NCBI GenBank assembly: GCA_029721435.1 | Contig: CM056574.1 | Span: 33,126,001-33,190,000 of the forward strand | Direction of reading: 5' to 3' | Length of the DNA stretch: 64,000 nt | Source of the DNA: Gymnothorax reevesii | Lineage: Eukaryota; Chordata; Actinopteri; Anguilliformes; Muraenidae | In this document: piece after piece, positions 54,024 through 64,000 of the stretch | Position numbering within the stretch: position 1 is the first letter of the stretch | How the letters are laid out: every line of letters starts with the position of its first letter | Position numbers and translations under genes: made by a program | The notes under the pieces: generated by a model | Database searches by the model: none | The model's input: only the letters and a program-made list of their open reading frames with translations | What the model was told of the DNA's origin: nothing

Positions 54024-55217
54024 CTGTAAATGCACGTAATCGTAGTCTTCCATCCAGCCCTCCTCAGTGGTCTCATACGGTCTGTCAGGGGTCTCCTCCT
54101 CAGCGGTAAACTTGGGTGGGGATGGCAGCGGGCGGGACTGGATGTTGGCCTTCTCGGGCGCACCAGACTGGTAGTTGTTGTTGTCGCCGGGCACGGGCGG
54201 CAGCGGCAGCAGCTGTTTGGTCCGTTTAAAGAGCAGGGTAGCATTACCGTGGAGGAAAGATGCCAACTGCTTGGTGTCGTCAGGGACGCCCCGCGCGCAC
54301 AACACCAGCCGGTCGAGGTCGTCCCCACCAGGGCAGGGCACCAAGAGGGCCCCGGCGGCCCAGCCCATCCCGTCCAGTGCCTGGCTGTGCCGGAGCAGGC
54401 CCTGGTAGCCCTCCTCCATCTTCTGCACTTGCCTGCCCAGCTTAGCCTGCAGGGTCCGGTCGGTAGCCTGGGCCGCGTTGGCCACTGCCCCTCGGGCGAA
54501 GTCCAACAGGTCGCGAACGGCCGCCTTGACCCGCTCGGTTGCTTGCCTGAACGCGGGCAGGTTGGCCTCAAGCTGCTCGGGGGTTCGCCAGCTCCCACTC
54601 ACGAAGCTCATGAGGAGGGACACCGAACCCTCCACGCCCTGCTGCAGTCTCACCAGCCGCTCCATGGCCTGGTCCAGGTCGAGGTTCAGCCTCCCGCCCA
54701 GCGAGGAGGTGGTAGCGGAGGACGAGTTTGAGGAGGACGACGATGGCTCCTTCACGGGCACCAGGTCCAGCGAGGAGCTGGACAGGTTGCTGCGGTTGCT
54801 GCCGGTACTTGAGGCTGACAGGCGCTTAAAGCTGACCGCGAGGTCCTCTGACGCGGGGTCTCGGACCACCTGAGGGGGTACGTCATAGACGTAGTCGCCC
54901 CCTTCGTCGCCTCCCGCCGGCCTCTCGCGAGGGAAGTCGTACACGTCCTGGGGCCGGTCGGGAGCCCCGCCCTTGCGCAGGCTGGCAGGGATATCATAGA
55001 TCTCCTGGCCAAAGGGGGCGCCATCCTGGTGCCGTTTGCCCGTCAGAGGCGGGGGAGGGACGTCGTACACATCTTCGGGAAGGGTTTCCTGGAAGGACTG
55101 GCCTTCCGGGCCCTTCTTCAGCTTGGCGAAGTGCGGAGGCACGTCGTACGTCTCTTCCCGCGTGGGCAGGTCCGGAACGTCCTTGCTGACGGAAGGCGGA
55201 AAGTCGTATACCTGCGA
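54024..55217 (-). CDS. bcar1: BCAR1, large exon: substrate domain, serine-rich region and Src-binding motifs
   Basis: 398 codons from SQVYDFPPSVSKDVPDLP to YDYVHLQ. BCAR1 is an adaptor at focal adhesions: Src-family kinases phosphorylate its YxxP motifs, which then recruit CRK and drive Rac-dependent migration. This exon holds six YxxP sites (YDFP, YDVP, YDVP, YDIP, YDFP, YDVP), then KRLSASSTGSNRS opening the serine-rich four-helix region, QLASFLHGNATLLFKRTK, the Src SH3 ligand RPLPSPPKF and the Src SH2 docking site YDYVHL. The donor is cag|GTACGA. Acceptor: ccccag|TCGCAG|gta gives two usable AG sites 6 bases apart, so the exon may start at 55217 (SQ included) or 55211. A poly-serine stretch (SSSSSNSSSATTSS) near 54730 is longer than in mammals. 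1.2 kb, the bulk of the gene as in other vertebrates. Confidence 0.96.
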
Positions 55218-55770
55218 CTGGGGGCAAAAACACGGTGTCACCAGAGGATACCGTTCTTTTATTGACTCGAACATAAGGATTTACTTAACATAAATAAGTT
55301 GACCGGAAGCTGAGGTCACAAGTATTTGATTAGAACAAACACCAAAAGCTTTGTACTCTGTACCAGCTGACAGTGTGAGATAATGTTCAGCAATAAGTGA
55401 CACTAATGTACAGTTTTTTTGGTGGAAAAAGCACATCCCGGAATCACTGATAATTTTCTGCTCCCTGGGGTGAGGCAGCTGTGACATTCAATCATGGAAC
55501 ATTTGTACAGGAAACCAACACAACAATGTGATGGTGATTGGGGATAGCTCAGCTTGGCTGATACCCAGTACCCTAATGCCACTGGCTTCATTCTATTGGC
55601 TGTTACCAGCATAGTCTTTGATTGGCGGAGCACCGTATAACATCGTGTGTCTCTCCAACAAGTCAATGGCTTAAATGAAGCACTGAGGTGCAGGACATGC
55701 CAAACATCAGCAGACAATCTGAGCGCGACTTGTGAGCCGACATCCTGAGTTATTCAGGGACTTCACAGGG

Positions 55771-55801
<31 letters not shown>

Positions 55802-55911
55802 TGCATGTGCTTGTGTATGAATGTGTATGATTCGGTGAGTGTCTGCCAGCAGTGATGGGTGCATGCATATGCGCATGTGTGAGTATGCATGTGTGCGCGC
55901 TGGTCCCTCAC

Positions 55912-56025
55912 CGTTTGTTGAGAGTTAAAGAGGCCCTTATCCACACTGGGGGGCGTGTCGTAGATCTCCTGCCCGGCATCCCGGCTGGGCGGGCCTTTCA
56001 CCACCATAGGGGGTGTGTCATATAC
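55912..56025 (-). CDS. bcar1: BCAR1, substrate-domain exon with two YDTP motifs
   Basis: 114 bases, 38 codons: VYDTPPMVVKGPPSRDAGQE, then IYDTPPSVDKGLFNSQQT. The acceptor is ttattcag|GTATAT and the donor ACG|GTGAGG. Two YxxP sites that become CRK SH2 ligands when phosphorylated. Matches the mammalian segment EVYDTPPMAVKG. Phase 0 on both sides. A (GT)n tract lies just 3' of it in the intron (about 55771-55797). Confidence 0.95.
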
Positions 56026-57241
56026 CTGAATAAAGGAGGGGCCACAGTCAGGCAAGACATTCGCAGAACTGCACTGAAACAACCAGCAGCAATAAGCAAC
56101 AGCACTTTGGCTTCAACAGTATTTCAGATACATGTATTAGCATACGCATATTTCACAAGTAATATTGGTTGTCTGAATTGTTTTTTGTATGGTTTATACA
56201 TAGCTGTCTTTTTCTGTGAGACATTTTCATATTTTTCCACACCTCAGTCTGAACAATGACACACAGTACGTGAGCAACCAGAAAAAAAAAGTACCTCTTC
56301 CCACACAAAAACACATTTAACACGCACAGGACCAAACATACACTGCTGCACTGACGCATATCAGAGTCATAAGACGAAAAGTCTGTATGCGCCATGGTAC
56401 GCTGCATTCAAGGCCTTGTGGTATTGTTGGTGTTGATGATGTCCATTTCTTGCGGTTCATTGTAAACAGACTATTATTGCACGTGTTACTCTCAAGTGAG
56501 ATTAAGTAAGTTGAGAAAGTGCGATTGAGTAAGTTTGATTGAGACAGAAGTGAGGACAGTTTGATCACATGATCACGTTTTATGGGGTGGGGAAGCTGAG
56601 TCGGGTTACAAGGTTGAAAACATGAAATCCTCACAGCGCATCATCACGCACGTGATCAGAATCATCATAACTGAACATTCTAAAGCTGAGGAAACAATCA
56701 CAGAATTCCATAACAGTAGAACAGACATAACCATTATTACTTGGATGTGTTCACCTGTCGGCCATATTGGGTAAGACCTCTGTTGACCAGTGGTTCGCCA
56801 GTGTAGAATTTTATGGTCTTACTTTTCTGATATCACTGCTGTTCGTAGTAACAGTTCAGTCTAACATACACCCCCCCCCCACACACACACACACACACTT
56901 CTCCACTCCTAATCCCTCTATTCCCATGGGCTGCCCTCTCTCTACTCTGTTGTCCTGGCAAAACAAACACTCTTCGCGCTTTGGGCTCATCCTTCGATCA
57001 GTCCCTCTCTTCCCATCTCTTACACATTCACTGGACCTCAATGTCCCGACTTGCATCAGACCATCCTTCTGCTTTTCACATTTCTATCTCCACTTCTCTC
57101 CTTTCTTCTCTATCGCACTTCCCAGGCCCTGCTTTCGCAGTGAAAGAGGGTGATGAGAACTGATATGATTCCACTTCTGCAGAGCATGTGTCACTGCCGG
57201 GCACTACATAACAATACTGTAGTATTAAAGCTATATATGTA

Positions 57242-57244
57242 TGG

Positions 57245-57286
<42 letters not shown>

Positions 57287-57305
57287 AATATATATATATA
57301 CAGTA

Positions 57306-57385
<80 letters not shown>
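57242..57385. repeat. (TA)n microsatellite followed by a T-run
   Basis: Several long (ta) runs separated by short breaks (tacacaaata, acagtata), ending in about 27 T's. Cruciform-prone and probably unstable. Open frames here are artefacts. Confidence 0.95.
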
Positions 57386-57485
57386 CTCATTGGTGTGCTG
57401 CAGATAAAAACTAAATTTGAAACTCCAAATGCTGATTTAAAACAGTTTTAGAAACAAATGTTTGTGTTTCATTAAAATAATCCAG

Positions 57486-57877
57486 ATTATACAGTCTCGA
57501 GTCTCGACAAAGCCCCGATGTCAACATCGTCATGGCTGTCTGCGAATACTTGGAGGGACAGATGCAAGTCAGTCTGTCAGTCTGCAGAGGAACGGTAGCA
57601 GGTTTTCCACTCTGCTTGGAACAAGGAAAAAGCCAATCATCTTTTAAAACAATAGCACAACAGGACAGTGTCCCACATTCCCAAATTTTTAGGCAAAGCA
57701 TAGTCACACCAAATATTGGTTTGATTTAGTTTTAACAGTTTAAAATAACAGTTAACAGCTCTGCATTATTCATTTCCTAGTCATCAGAAACTTTTGATTT
57801 CATTATTTCTGTAAGCATATTTCCTATTTGCTCGGCAAAATTGCTTTAAATGTGCCTAAGACTTTTGCACAATACTG
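57486..57877 (+). mobile_element. Tc1-like fragment in a BCAR1 intron
   Basis: Contains SPDVNIVMAVCEYLEGQMQV, the degenerate end of a Tc1 catalytic domain, then a 3' terminal repeat ending gcctaagacttttgcacaat actgta. Same family as 51370-51690. The catalytic Glu is replaced and the 5' part is lost. Next to a (TA)n tract on each side. Confidence 0.7.
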
Positions 57878-57886
57878 TATATATGG

Positions 57887-57888
<2 letters not shown>

Positions 57889-57945
<57 letters not shown>

Positions 57946-57958
57946 ATGTGTGTGTATA
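57889..57958. repeat. (TA)n-(TG)n microsatellite
   Basis: About 22 TA units followed by tgtgtgtgtatgtgtgtgta. Directly adjoins the end of the Tc1 fragment, whose TA target may have seeded it. Confidence 0.9.
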
Positions 57959-58435
57959 AGTCCCTCTAGAGGGAGGGATTAGAGCCTCTTAAACCTGCAG
58001 AGGAGAGATGCTTTGCAACACCAAACCAAACTCAGTGGAACAGTGGGGAAGGTGAATTATTAAACACACTGAGCTACTGCAGCAGAGCTCTTAGGAACGC
58101 TAACATTGGGTGGGGGAAAATGAATGTAAATCAAAAATCAAAAAACCAAACAGACTTGAGTTCGCAAATGTTCACAGACTTATTTTCTTTCCTTTTTCCA
58201 TGATCACGGTTTCTTCCCAGGAAATGGGATGACATTTCCCTCACTTTATATAGGCCTCTTATACATCTCCTGTTGCACGTGAGAACAACAGCCCCTATAA
58301 ATTAACACATGCAGGCATACCCTAATATACTCACATATATGCATTTACACATATATGCTCGTACCACTCATACATGCTTCCAATAACTCACAAACATTAG
58401 CACAAACATTTTGCACTCCCCAATATTTTCTGTAA

Positions 58436-58525
58436 TTGAAGCACCTATTACAAAAACCCCATAAGTCACACTTGACTTGACTTGACTTGTGGGGTTTTAG
58501 TAATCAGTGCTTCAATTGTCACAAT
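58436..58525. repeat. Small hairpin repeat
   Basis: attgaagcacctattacaaa aaccccata and tggggttttagtaatcagtg cttcaat are inverted arms around a cacttgacttgacttgactt core. About 90 bp, non-coding, probably a deleted MITE. Confidence 0.6.
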
Positions 58526-58579
58526 TTTTTATATTTTGTTCTTTTGCAATAGTGTCATATTGGGTGTGTAACCAAAAGG

Positions 58580-58775
58580 CAGAGGCGTATAATCCAGGTT
58601 CAGAAAGTAAAAGTCCATCCCAGAATATTGATCCAGCCACAAAAGACCTGTCAGTTGGCGCTGTTCTTCAGCTGGGAGGTAAAACTAACAAGTGAAATCT
58701 GCTGACAGGAGTTTACGGGTGGAATGAAAACATGGTAGGATTTTTACTTTCTGAACCCTGGATTATACAGCTCGG
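58580..58775. mobile_element. hAT-type MITE
   Basis: The left end reads CAGAGGCGTATAATCCAGG and the right end ccctggattatacagctcgg, with inner arms cagaaagtaaaa / ttttactttctg. Flanking 8-mers are ccaaaagg and ccacaagg, 7 of 8 identical. A left-end half copy lies at 63626-63660. Confidence 0.8.
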
Positions 58776-60645
58776 CCACAAGGTTGGAAAACTGAAGCCC
58801 AATATATAAAACATGTATATAACAAAACAAATGAAGAAAAACCAGGATCAGTCATTTTGTCAGTATTTAAGCAGATCAGTAACGATGGTCTAATCCAGTG
58901 CTTCTCAAACCCCTCCTGGAGAATCACCTGTCCTGCATGTGTTAGATCTCTCCCTGCTCCCGCACAGCTGATTCACATGATCTACTCATTATCATGCAGC
59001 TACAGGGGGTTGATAGTGAGCTGAACACTTCAATCATGTGCTGGATCCCTTGAGGATTTTTCTTAAATGTATCATTTGCAATAAACAATTATTGGGTTCC
59101 AGTGATTTCTTTGTTGTAAGCATACATATTAGATAAAGACTTGACAAGATTTTAGGGTGTGCAAAAACTTTTGACTGCTAGTGTAAGCACCACACATGCA
59201 TACCGAAACACACGCAGGGGCACGCATTATAGTTCCACAAAATCTGCACATTCATGCACGTGTCCAGCATATACGGAAGAACACACACACACACACTCTC
59301 CCGCGCACAGCTTACTTCCTTGCCGCGTACATATTCATGCAGCAGTGTTGCGCTGATCACTGCAGCGGGAGATAAGCGCTCGGTGTGTGCGGGGAATGCG
59401 AATTAACGCGCCCTTGCGCAGTGACAGGCCAGGGTCCTCCATCTCTATTAACATACCGCCAACCACACTGCCCTCCACGCCCGCCTGCTGCCGGCTTCCT
59501 ATAAGGGCAGATTAGCAATTCAAATGCCGCCCAAAACACGGAGATGGGATCTTTTCGGAGAGCCTATGGAAATTGAGCCGGGGTTATAGAGAGGAGGGGT
59601 CACTTTCACCAGTGACATCAAACGGCACCGACAGGGCTTTCGCTTCAAGAGCATGTGAGAGAGAGAGAGCAAGAGTGAGAAATAGTAAGACTGAGAGAGA
59701 GGGAGAGAGCAGGAGTGAGAAAGTAAGAACTAGAGATTATGAGAGAGAAAGAGGAGTAAAAATGAAGAAAGAATTTTCATTTTTGACAGCTATTTAAGTA
59801 ATATATTTACCCCTAATATCTTCTATTACTTTTTGAACTATAGGACAAAAATATTTTCAGTGAATTAAGTTTTGTCACTTATCAAGCGATAGAAACAACG
59901 GTGCTGTTTTGCTGGTTGCTCACGTGGACAGACCAATGTCAAGTTATGCCCAGTGTGTTCTTGCGGTTCCGAGGTAGCAAGATCGGCACGGCAGAAACTA
60001 CATGGCTCTAACTTCAGCCGGTTTCAGCGCGCCTAAAGCAGCACCATAAGTTCTCCCTTCTTCCTTCAACAGAGCGGACAAATCTAACTGCTACGGTTAC
60101 AAAGGCCTCGCCTCAAACACAAATTCAGGCCTCCGGAACGTTCTCTCCAGCAGTACAGTCCAGTTAGGATTTCTATTTGTTCGGTTTATGACAACAGATA
60201 AGAGATGATAACTGCATTTTTTTTACATTTGCGCACGGCCTTGGACGTTTCCGGAAGTTCGCACGGGCGCCTATTGTTGTTTTTGCTTGTTATAATTCAT
60301 GAGCAGGCCAAGGTTATGCAGGGGGAGAGGAGCTCTCGGTCTACAGGAGGTGATATCAGCGGTTTGGTGAAAGGCGACAGTCCCTACCTTCAATCCTCTC
60401 TCTTCCACTCAATGTCATTTCTTGCCTTTTCTCATTTTCCCTTCCCCTCAGTTCAATCTTCATTTTCATCTCTCCTTCCTACTGTTCTCTCATCCCCTTT
60501 TCTAGCCTTCTCTCGCACTTCTCCGCCCCCCCTCCCTCTCTCTCTCTCTCTCCCTCCCTTACAGTCAGACATTATGTGTGCAGATTGACAGCACAGTATT
60601 GTGGTGCTTCCTGTGCCAAGACACCAAAATTGATTTCCCATTTAA

Positions 60646-60796
60646 GCTGCTTTCACACTGGACGCGAAACAAATTTTTCGCGCGACAGAATACATTCAAA
60701 GTCAATGCAAAGACGCAATTTATTCGTGTCTTTGCGTTGACTTTGAAAGTAATCTGCCGTGTGAAAAATTTGCTTCGCGTCCAGTGTGAAAGTGGC
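60646..60796. mobile_element. Hairpin MITE flanked by TTAA
   Basis: Arms gctgctttcacactggacgc gaa and, inverted, ttcgcgtccagtgtgaaagt ggc fold over nearly the full 151 bp. TTAA stands on both sides (60642-60645 and 60797-60800), as for piggyBac- or Kolobok-type insertion; TAA alone would fit Harbinger. Confidence 0.8.
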
Positions 60797-61694
60797 TTAA
60801 CGGTAGAAAATGAAGAGGAAAAAAAATCAAGTTTAAAATCAAACACTTTAACCTTCAAACAAATACACTCCTTCTGAAAGCCATCGGCGCCGAGACAGAT
60901 ATTCGAAAATAAAAATAGCGTCTTTTATGTCCATTGCGTCCTGAAGCAGAAATATCATTCGCTTTCAGAATTTATTCCAGACGTTTCTAAAAATAAACAT
61001 GAGAGTTGACGGCCTCAGTTGGTTTAATAGTTTGAAGTGACATGATTTCAGGTTCCGTACGCATTACATGTGAATATGGATGAAACAGCGCAAAGACAAA
61101 AACCGGTCTGGGGGTGAATCTATGCCAGAGGAAGAGAAATAGCATCCGAAAGTCGTCTAGAGAGAAGAATTGAATCATTGAGTTTCCAAAGGGCCCAACT
61201 CCAATGAGAGGTCTGCACATCTTATAACAAAAGAAGGTAACTGCGTTGTAATTTCAGTTGAAGGTATCCCAATGACACTCTCTTGAAAGGAAATACAGTA
61301 GGAATATATGGGTTATAATATATGGGTAAAAAAAAATATTTTTCCCTTTGCAGAAAAAGTGTTCCTTGGTGGAGGACCTTTGGAAACTCAAGGATTCAAC
61401 TGCTGTTTAACTGTAGTGAGATTGCACAGGTAGCGAATTTGATGATAAATGGCGGTGTGGGTACTATTATGGGTTGGCTGGTATATGAGACAGAGGCTGC
61501 TGTTGATGTGAGGCGGGTGTTGGTAGATGGAGGAATGTAGGTGGGTGTTGGTGAACGCGAGTAATTTGAGGTGAACACGAATGTTAAAACAAACAAGCTG
61601 CTCTCCGTACAGGACTGTGGGGTGGAGCTTTGATGCAATATCAGTGTATTAGCATGCAGAGGTAGGTGGAGTGGGCTGGGCGAAGCGTTCTTAC

Positions 61695-61841
61695 TTGTTG
61701 GTTGTACTGAGCTCTGGTGGGGGGAACGTCGTAGATGTCCTGCGAGCCAGGGGGGTGGCGGGGGATGTCGTATTCGTCCTGTTCGTTCTTCCCCGTTTCG
61801 TAAAAAACGTACATCTGTCCCACTCGTGTTGGCACCACCAC
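61695..61841 (-). CDS. bcar1: BCAR1, exon joining the SH3 region to the substrate domain
   Basis: 147 bases, 49 codons: VVVPTRVGQMYVFYETG, QDEYDIPRHPPGSQDIYDVP and PTRAQYNQQ. The acceptor is tctctcag|GTGGTG and the donor CAA|GTAAGA. PTRVGQ follows directly after the SH3 domain in all Cas proteins. It carries the first two YxxP sites (YDIP, YDVP). The SH3-coding exon should lie upstream, beyond the window's right edge. Intron to the next exon is 5.7 kb and TE-rich. Confidence 0.94.
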
Positions 61842-64000
61842 CTGAGAGACGGAGACAGAGGGGGGGAGAAAGTTAAGATTAATAGGATTTTCATCTTTTC
61901 TGCGGAGATAAATGCATTTGTAATAGATGTTTTCCCCTGTGGCCTCGAGATAGATTTCTCATTTTGCAGATTTCAGAATGCTTGAACCCCTTTTGAATGA
62001 CTGTGAAGTAATGGCCAAGGTGTGCAGGAGGCATGGGCTGATAATGGCTTTGGTGCTGGCACGCACTGACAGGAGCATTAGCCGGTTGAAATTAATTGTG
62101 AAATCATCCGTGGCCCTTATTATGAAAAAGTCTCTTAATTCTGGCACAAGTTTGAGAGTATTATTGATTTTTTTTTTTGGGGTCACCCAGAAAGGATGAC
62201 ATTCAAACCAATCAAAATTATTCTGACGTTTGCTGCCATGCTAGTGTACTACCTCTCCAGCTCTCTTGCACTCACTAGCAAGTATGCTGGCACACAACAA
62301 CGCCTACTTCCCTTGCAGACACTAGCTCGTATGCCAATGTGCTACACCACTCTGTGCAGAATAATTAGTCTGCTAGTGTCCCACAACACAACCTCCGTTG
62401 AGCAAATAAGCTAGTATACTGTATACTGCAGCTCTCACCTCCCCTGCAAACACTAGCTAGCGTGCTAGCATAATAAAAAAACCCACTTCCCCCCTGTATT
62501 CAATTTGCTCAGGACAAAATTTCATCTTGGCATAAATGAGCATGAACACACCCATGCAATAACAGAGACCACCTAGATTAACGAGGGCACTGAAATAGAA
62601 ATGGGGTCCTGCATGGGTCATGGTGGGAACCTTGGCCATCCTATTGTCTGTTTTCACACAGTATTACTGCCCTGGGGGCTTTTCCCACTACCCCAGCCTG
62701 GGAAAAGACAACCTGAACCGGTTATATTTACTCAAGACCAGACAGTGGCATTACTGCTCAGCCTGGTCGCAGAGACCAACACGGCGTGAACATTCAGCTT
62801 CTCCGCAGAAGCCCCAAAAACATTGGCGCATAACACACGATTACAGTCTGTGCTCCCCAGAACCTGAGGACCTCTGGAGAACTTTCAGTCTAATGAACAT
62901 TCCAGTCATATTCAACATTCCTCCTCAGCTGATACTGGCGCTTAATTATGGGTGGGCGGTGCAAGCTGGAAAATTCCTGAGTAGAAACCATATCTTCTCT
63001 GTTCATTTAAGGCATTTGTGTTATCTTGTACAAGAATAAAAATTACATTGCTGGAAGAAATACTCCTGTTATATATCATCTGTGTTGCACAAATTTTGAA
63101 ATGATACATAGATATTAAAAAAATGACCAAAAATATGCATGAATGTAAATTTCCGTGTTTTCAGCGAGTCCTCTCTGCAGTACTGCTAACAGTCACTAGA
63201 GGTGCGTCTGAGCTCTGAATCGGCTTCTACCCACAATCCAGTCGCTTAATCTCCATTGAGAATCAGTCGCCTCCAGTCATATGTTATTTCGTTCGCAATA
63301 AAAGCAGGGCGAACATCTCTGTTTATTTACGGGGGAATTCTGCTCGGCTTAAACTGCTTACTGCCTGATTCTACATTTCTTCCTCTTTTTCATTCTTTAT
63401 CCCTGTCATCTGTCTTCTGCTCATTTCTCTCTCTCTCTCTCTCTCTCTTTCAATGTCATGCTCAAGCATGTCTTTTCTCACAGCCAGGAGTTCATCAGTG
63501 CCAGTTTGATTGTGCGGAGCCATATCTCTAAAGCAAGGGAATCTCGCTGGATTGCGTTATTGACACACCATTGCAATGTAAATGCAATGTTAGCAATGAA
63601 AAAGGCATACGCACTACATTGCAGGCAGAGGAATAAAACCAGGTTCGGAAAGTAAAGGCCATACAAATGATTTTTTCCCCCTCCAAAAATAGGCAAAACT
63701 TTTAAAATTTAGTTTGTTGTTTTTTCACTCTTCCTCTAAATAGAAATAATAAAGGCCGTACAGATGAACACTGACAAATAATGGCTGTTATTATTAGTCA
63801 GAAGTGAAAATAACCTTCAGGTTCCTTGCACACCTTCAAGCTGATATTGCAGATATTAAGAATGAGAATTTTGTTGTCAAAGTCCAATATTATGTAGCCC
63901 ATTAAAAAGACTGCATCCAAACCACCCCCTTCACTGCCCATGAAATTCCATGAGAATAATGACTCATCTCAGACAGATCTGCACTCGCCCACACTTTTTC
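61842..64000 (-). other. bcar1: BCAR1 upstream intron, SH3 exon not reached
   Basis: I searched both strands for the conserved SH3 phrase (ALYDN...WW...GxxPGN) and did not find it, so the SH3 exon and first exon lie beyond the window. The stretch contains a (TC)n tract (63427-63449) and half of a hAT MITE (63626-63660). No other gene recognised. Confidence 0.55.

Larger units (their letters stand above)
56030..61690 (-). other. bcar1: BCAR1 intron rich in repeats
   Basis: No further coding exon is seen between the 147-base and 114-base exons. The intron holds TA-microsatellites, a Tc1 remnant, MITEs, a GA-rich tract (59658-59760) and a pyrimidine-rich tract (60400-60560). The GC-rich patch at 59340-59540 has no readable exon. 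Confidence 0.6.

Noticed and set aside
54030..54873. Plus-strand frames up to 233 codons opposite BCAR1
   Set aside because: Shadow frames of the GC-rich BCAR1 exon; the minus strand has the conserved protein.
57076..57407. Ile/Tyr-rich frames
   Set aside because: Translation of (TA)n and poly-T.

Overview
The window looks like nuclear DNA of a bony fish. It has intron-containing vertebrate genes (a BCAR1/p130Cas locus and a leukotriene-B4-type receptor) in sparse, TE-rich DNA. The TE mix is typical of teleosts: several Tc1/mariner families, hAT-type miniature elements, BEL/Pao and other LTR elements, RTE- and L2-type LINEs and an endogenous retrovirus remnant. Nothing bacterial is present: no operons, no CRISPR array, no convincing complete tRNA or rRNA gene.

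Layout. 1-7.7 kb: a foldback repeat, a 3.2-kb element with inverted ends and a 145-bp tandem array (DIRS-like, uncertain), a telomere-like tract and a hAT-type terminal-repeat pair. 7.8-9.4 kb: a complete but dead Tc1 element. 9.8-13.2 kb: pol/env remnant of an endogenous retrovirus. 13.2-16.2 kb: stacked Tc1 fragments, two of them hit by hAT-type MITEs. 17.5-24.3 kb: a BEL/Pao pol remnant split by a 3.15-kb insertion with a 10-bp target-site duplication; the insertion carries a broken orphan gene. 26.8-34.6 kb: an L2-type LINE on the minus strand, split by an LTR fragment and by a 5.25-kb block that itself contains a full-length RTE-type LINE. 37.3-38.8 and 43.5-45.1 kb: two more Tc1 copies flanking the receptor gene at 40.3-41.4 kb. 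49.8-61.8 kb: the last five coding exons of BCAR1 on the minus strand; the SH3-coding exon lies beyond 64 kb.

Only two host genes are supported. The receptor is single-exon in its coding part and would be a rhodopsin-class GPCR at the cell surface. BCAR1 is a Src/FAK scaffold; the visible exons encode the YxxP substrate domain, serine-rich region, Src-binding motifs and C-terminal domain, all joined in phase 0. The most unusual finding is the TSD-flanked insertion at 19563-22715 with its orphan gene; next are the LINE nest with a thrice-repeated 13-bp target sequence and the CTCF-like sites around BCAR1.

Many apparent reading frames begin at GTG, TTG or CTG, so starts given here were re-chosen at ATG where a gene is real. 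All family calls rest on reading motifs by eye.
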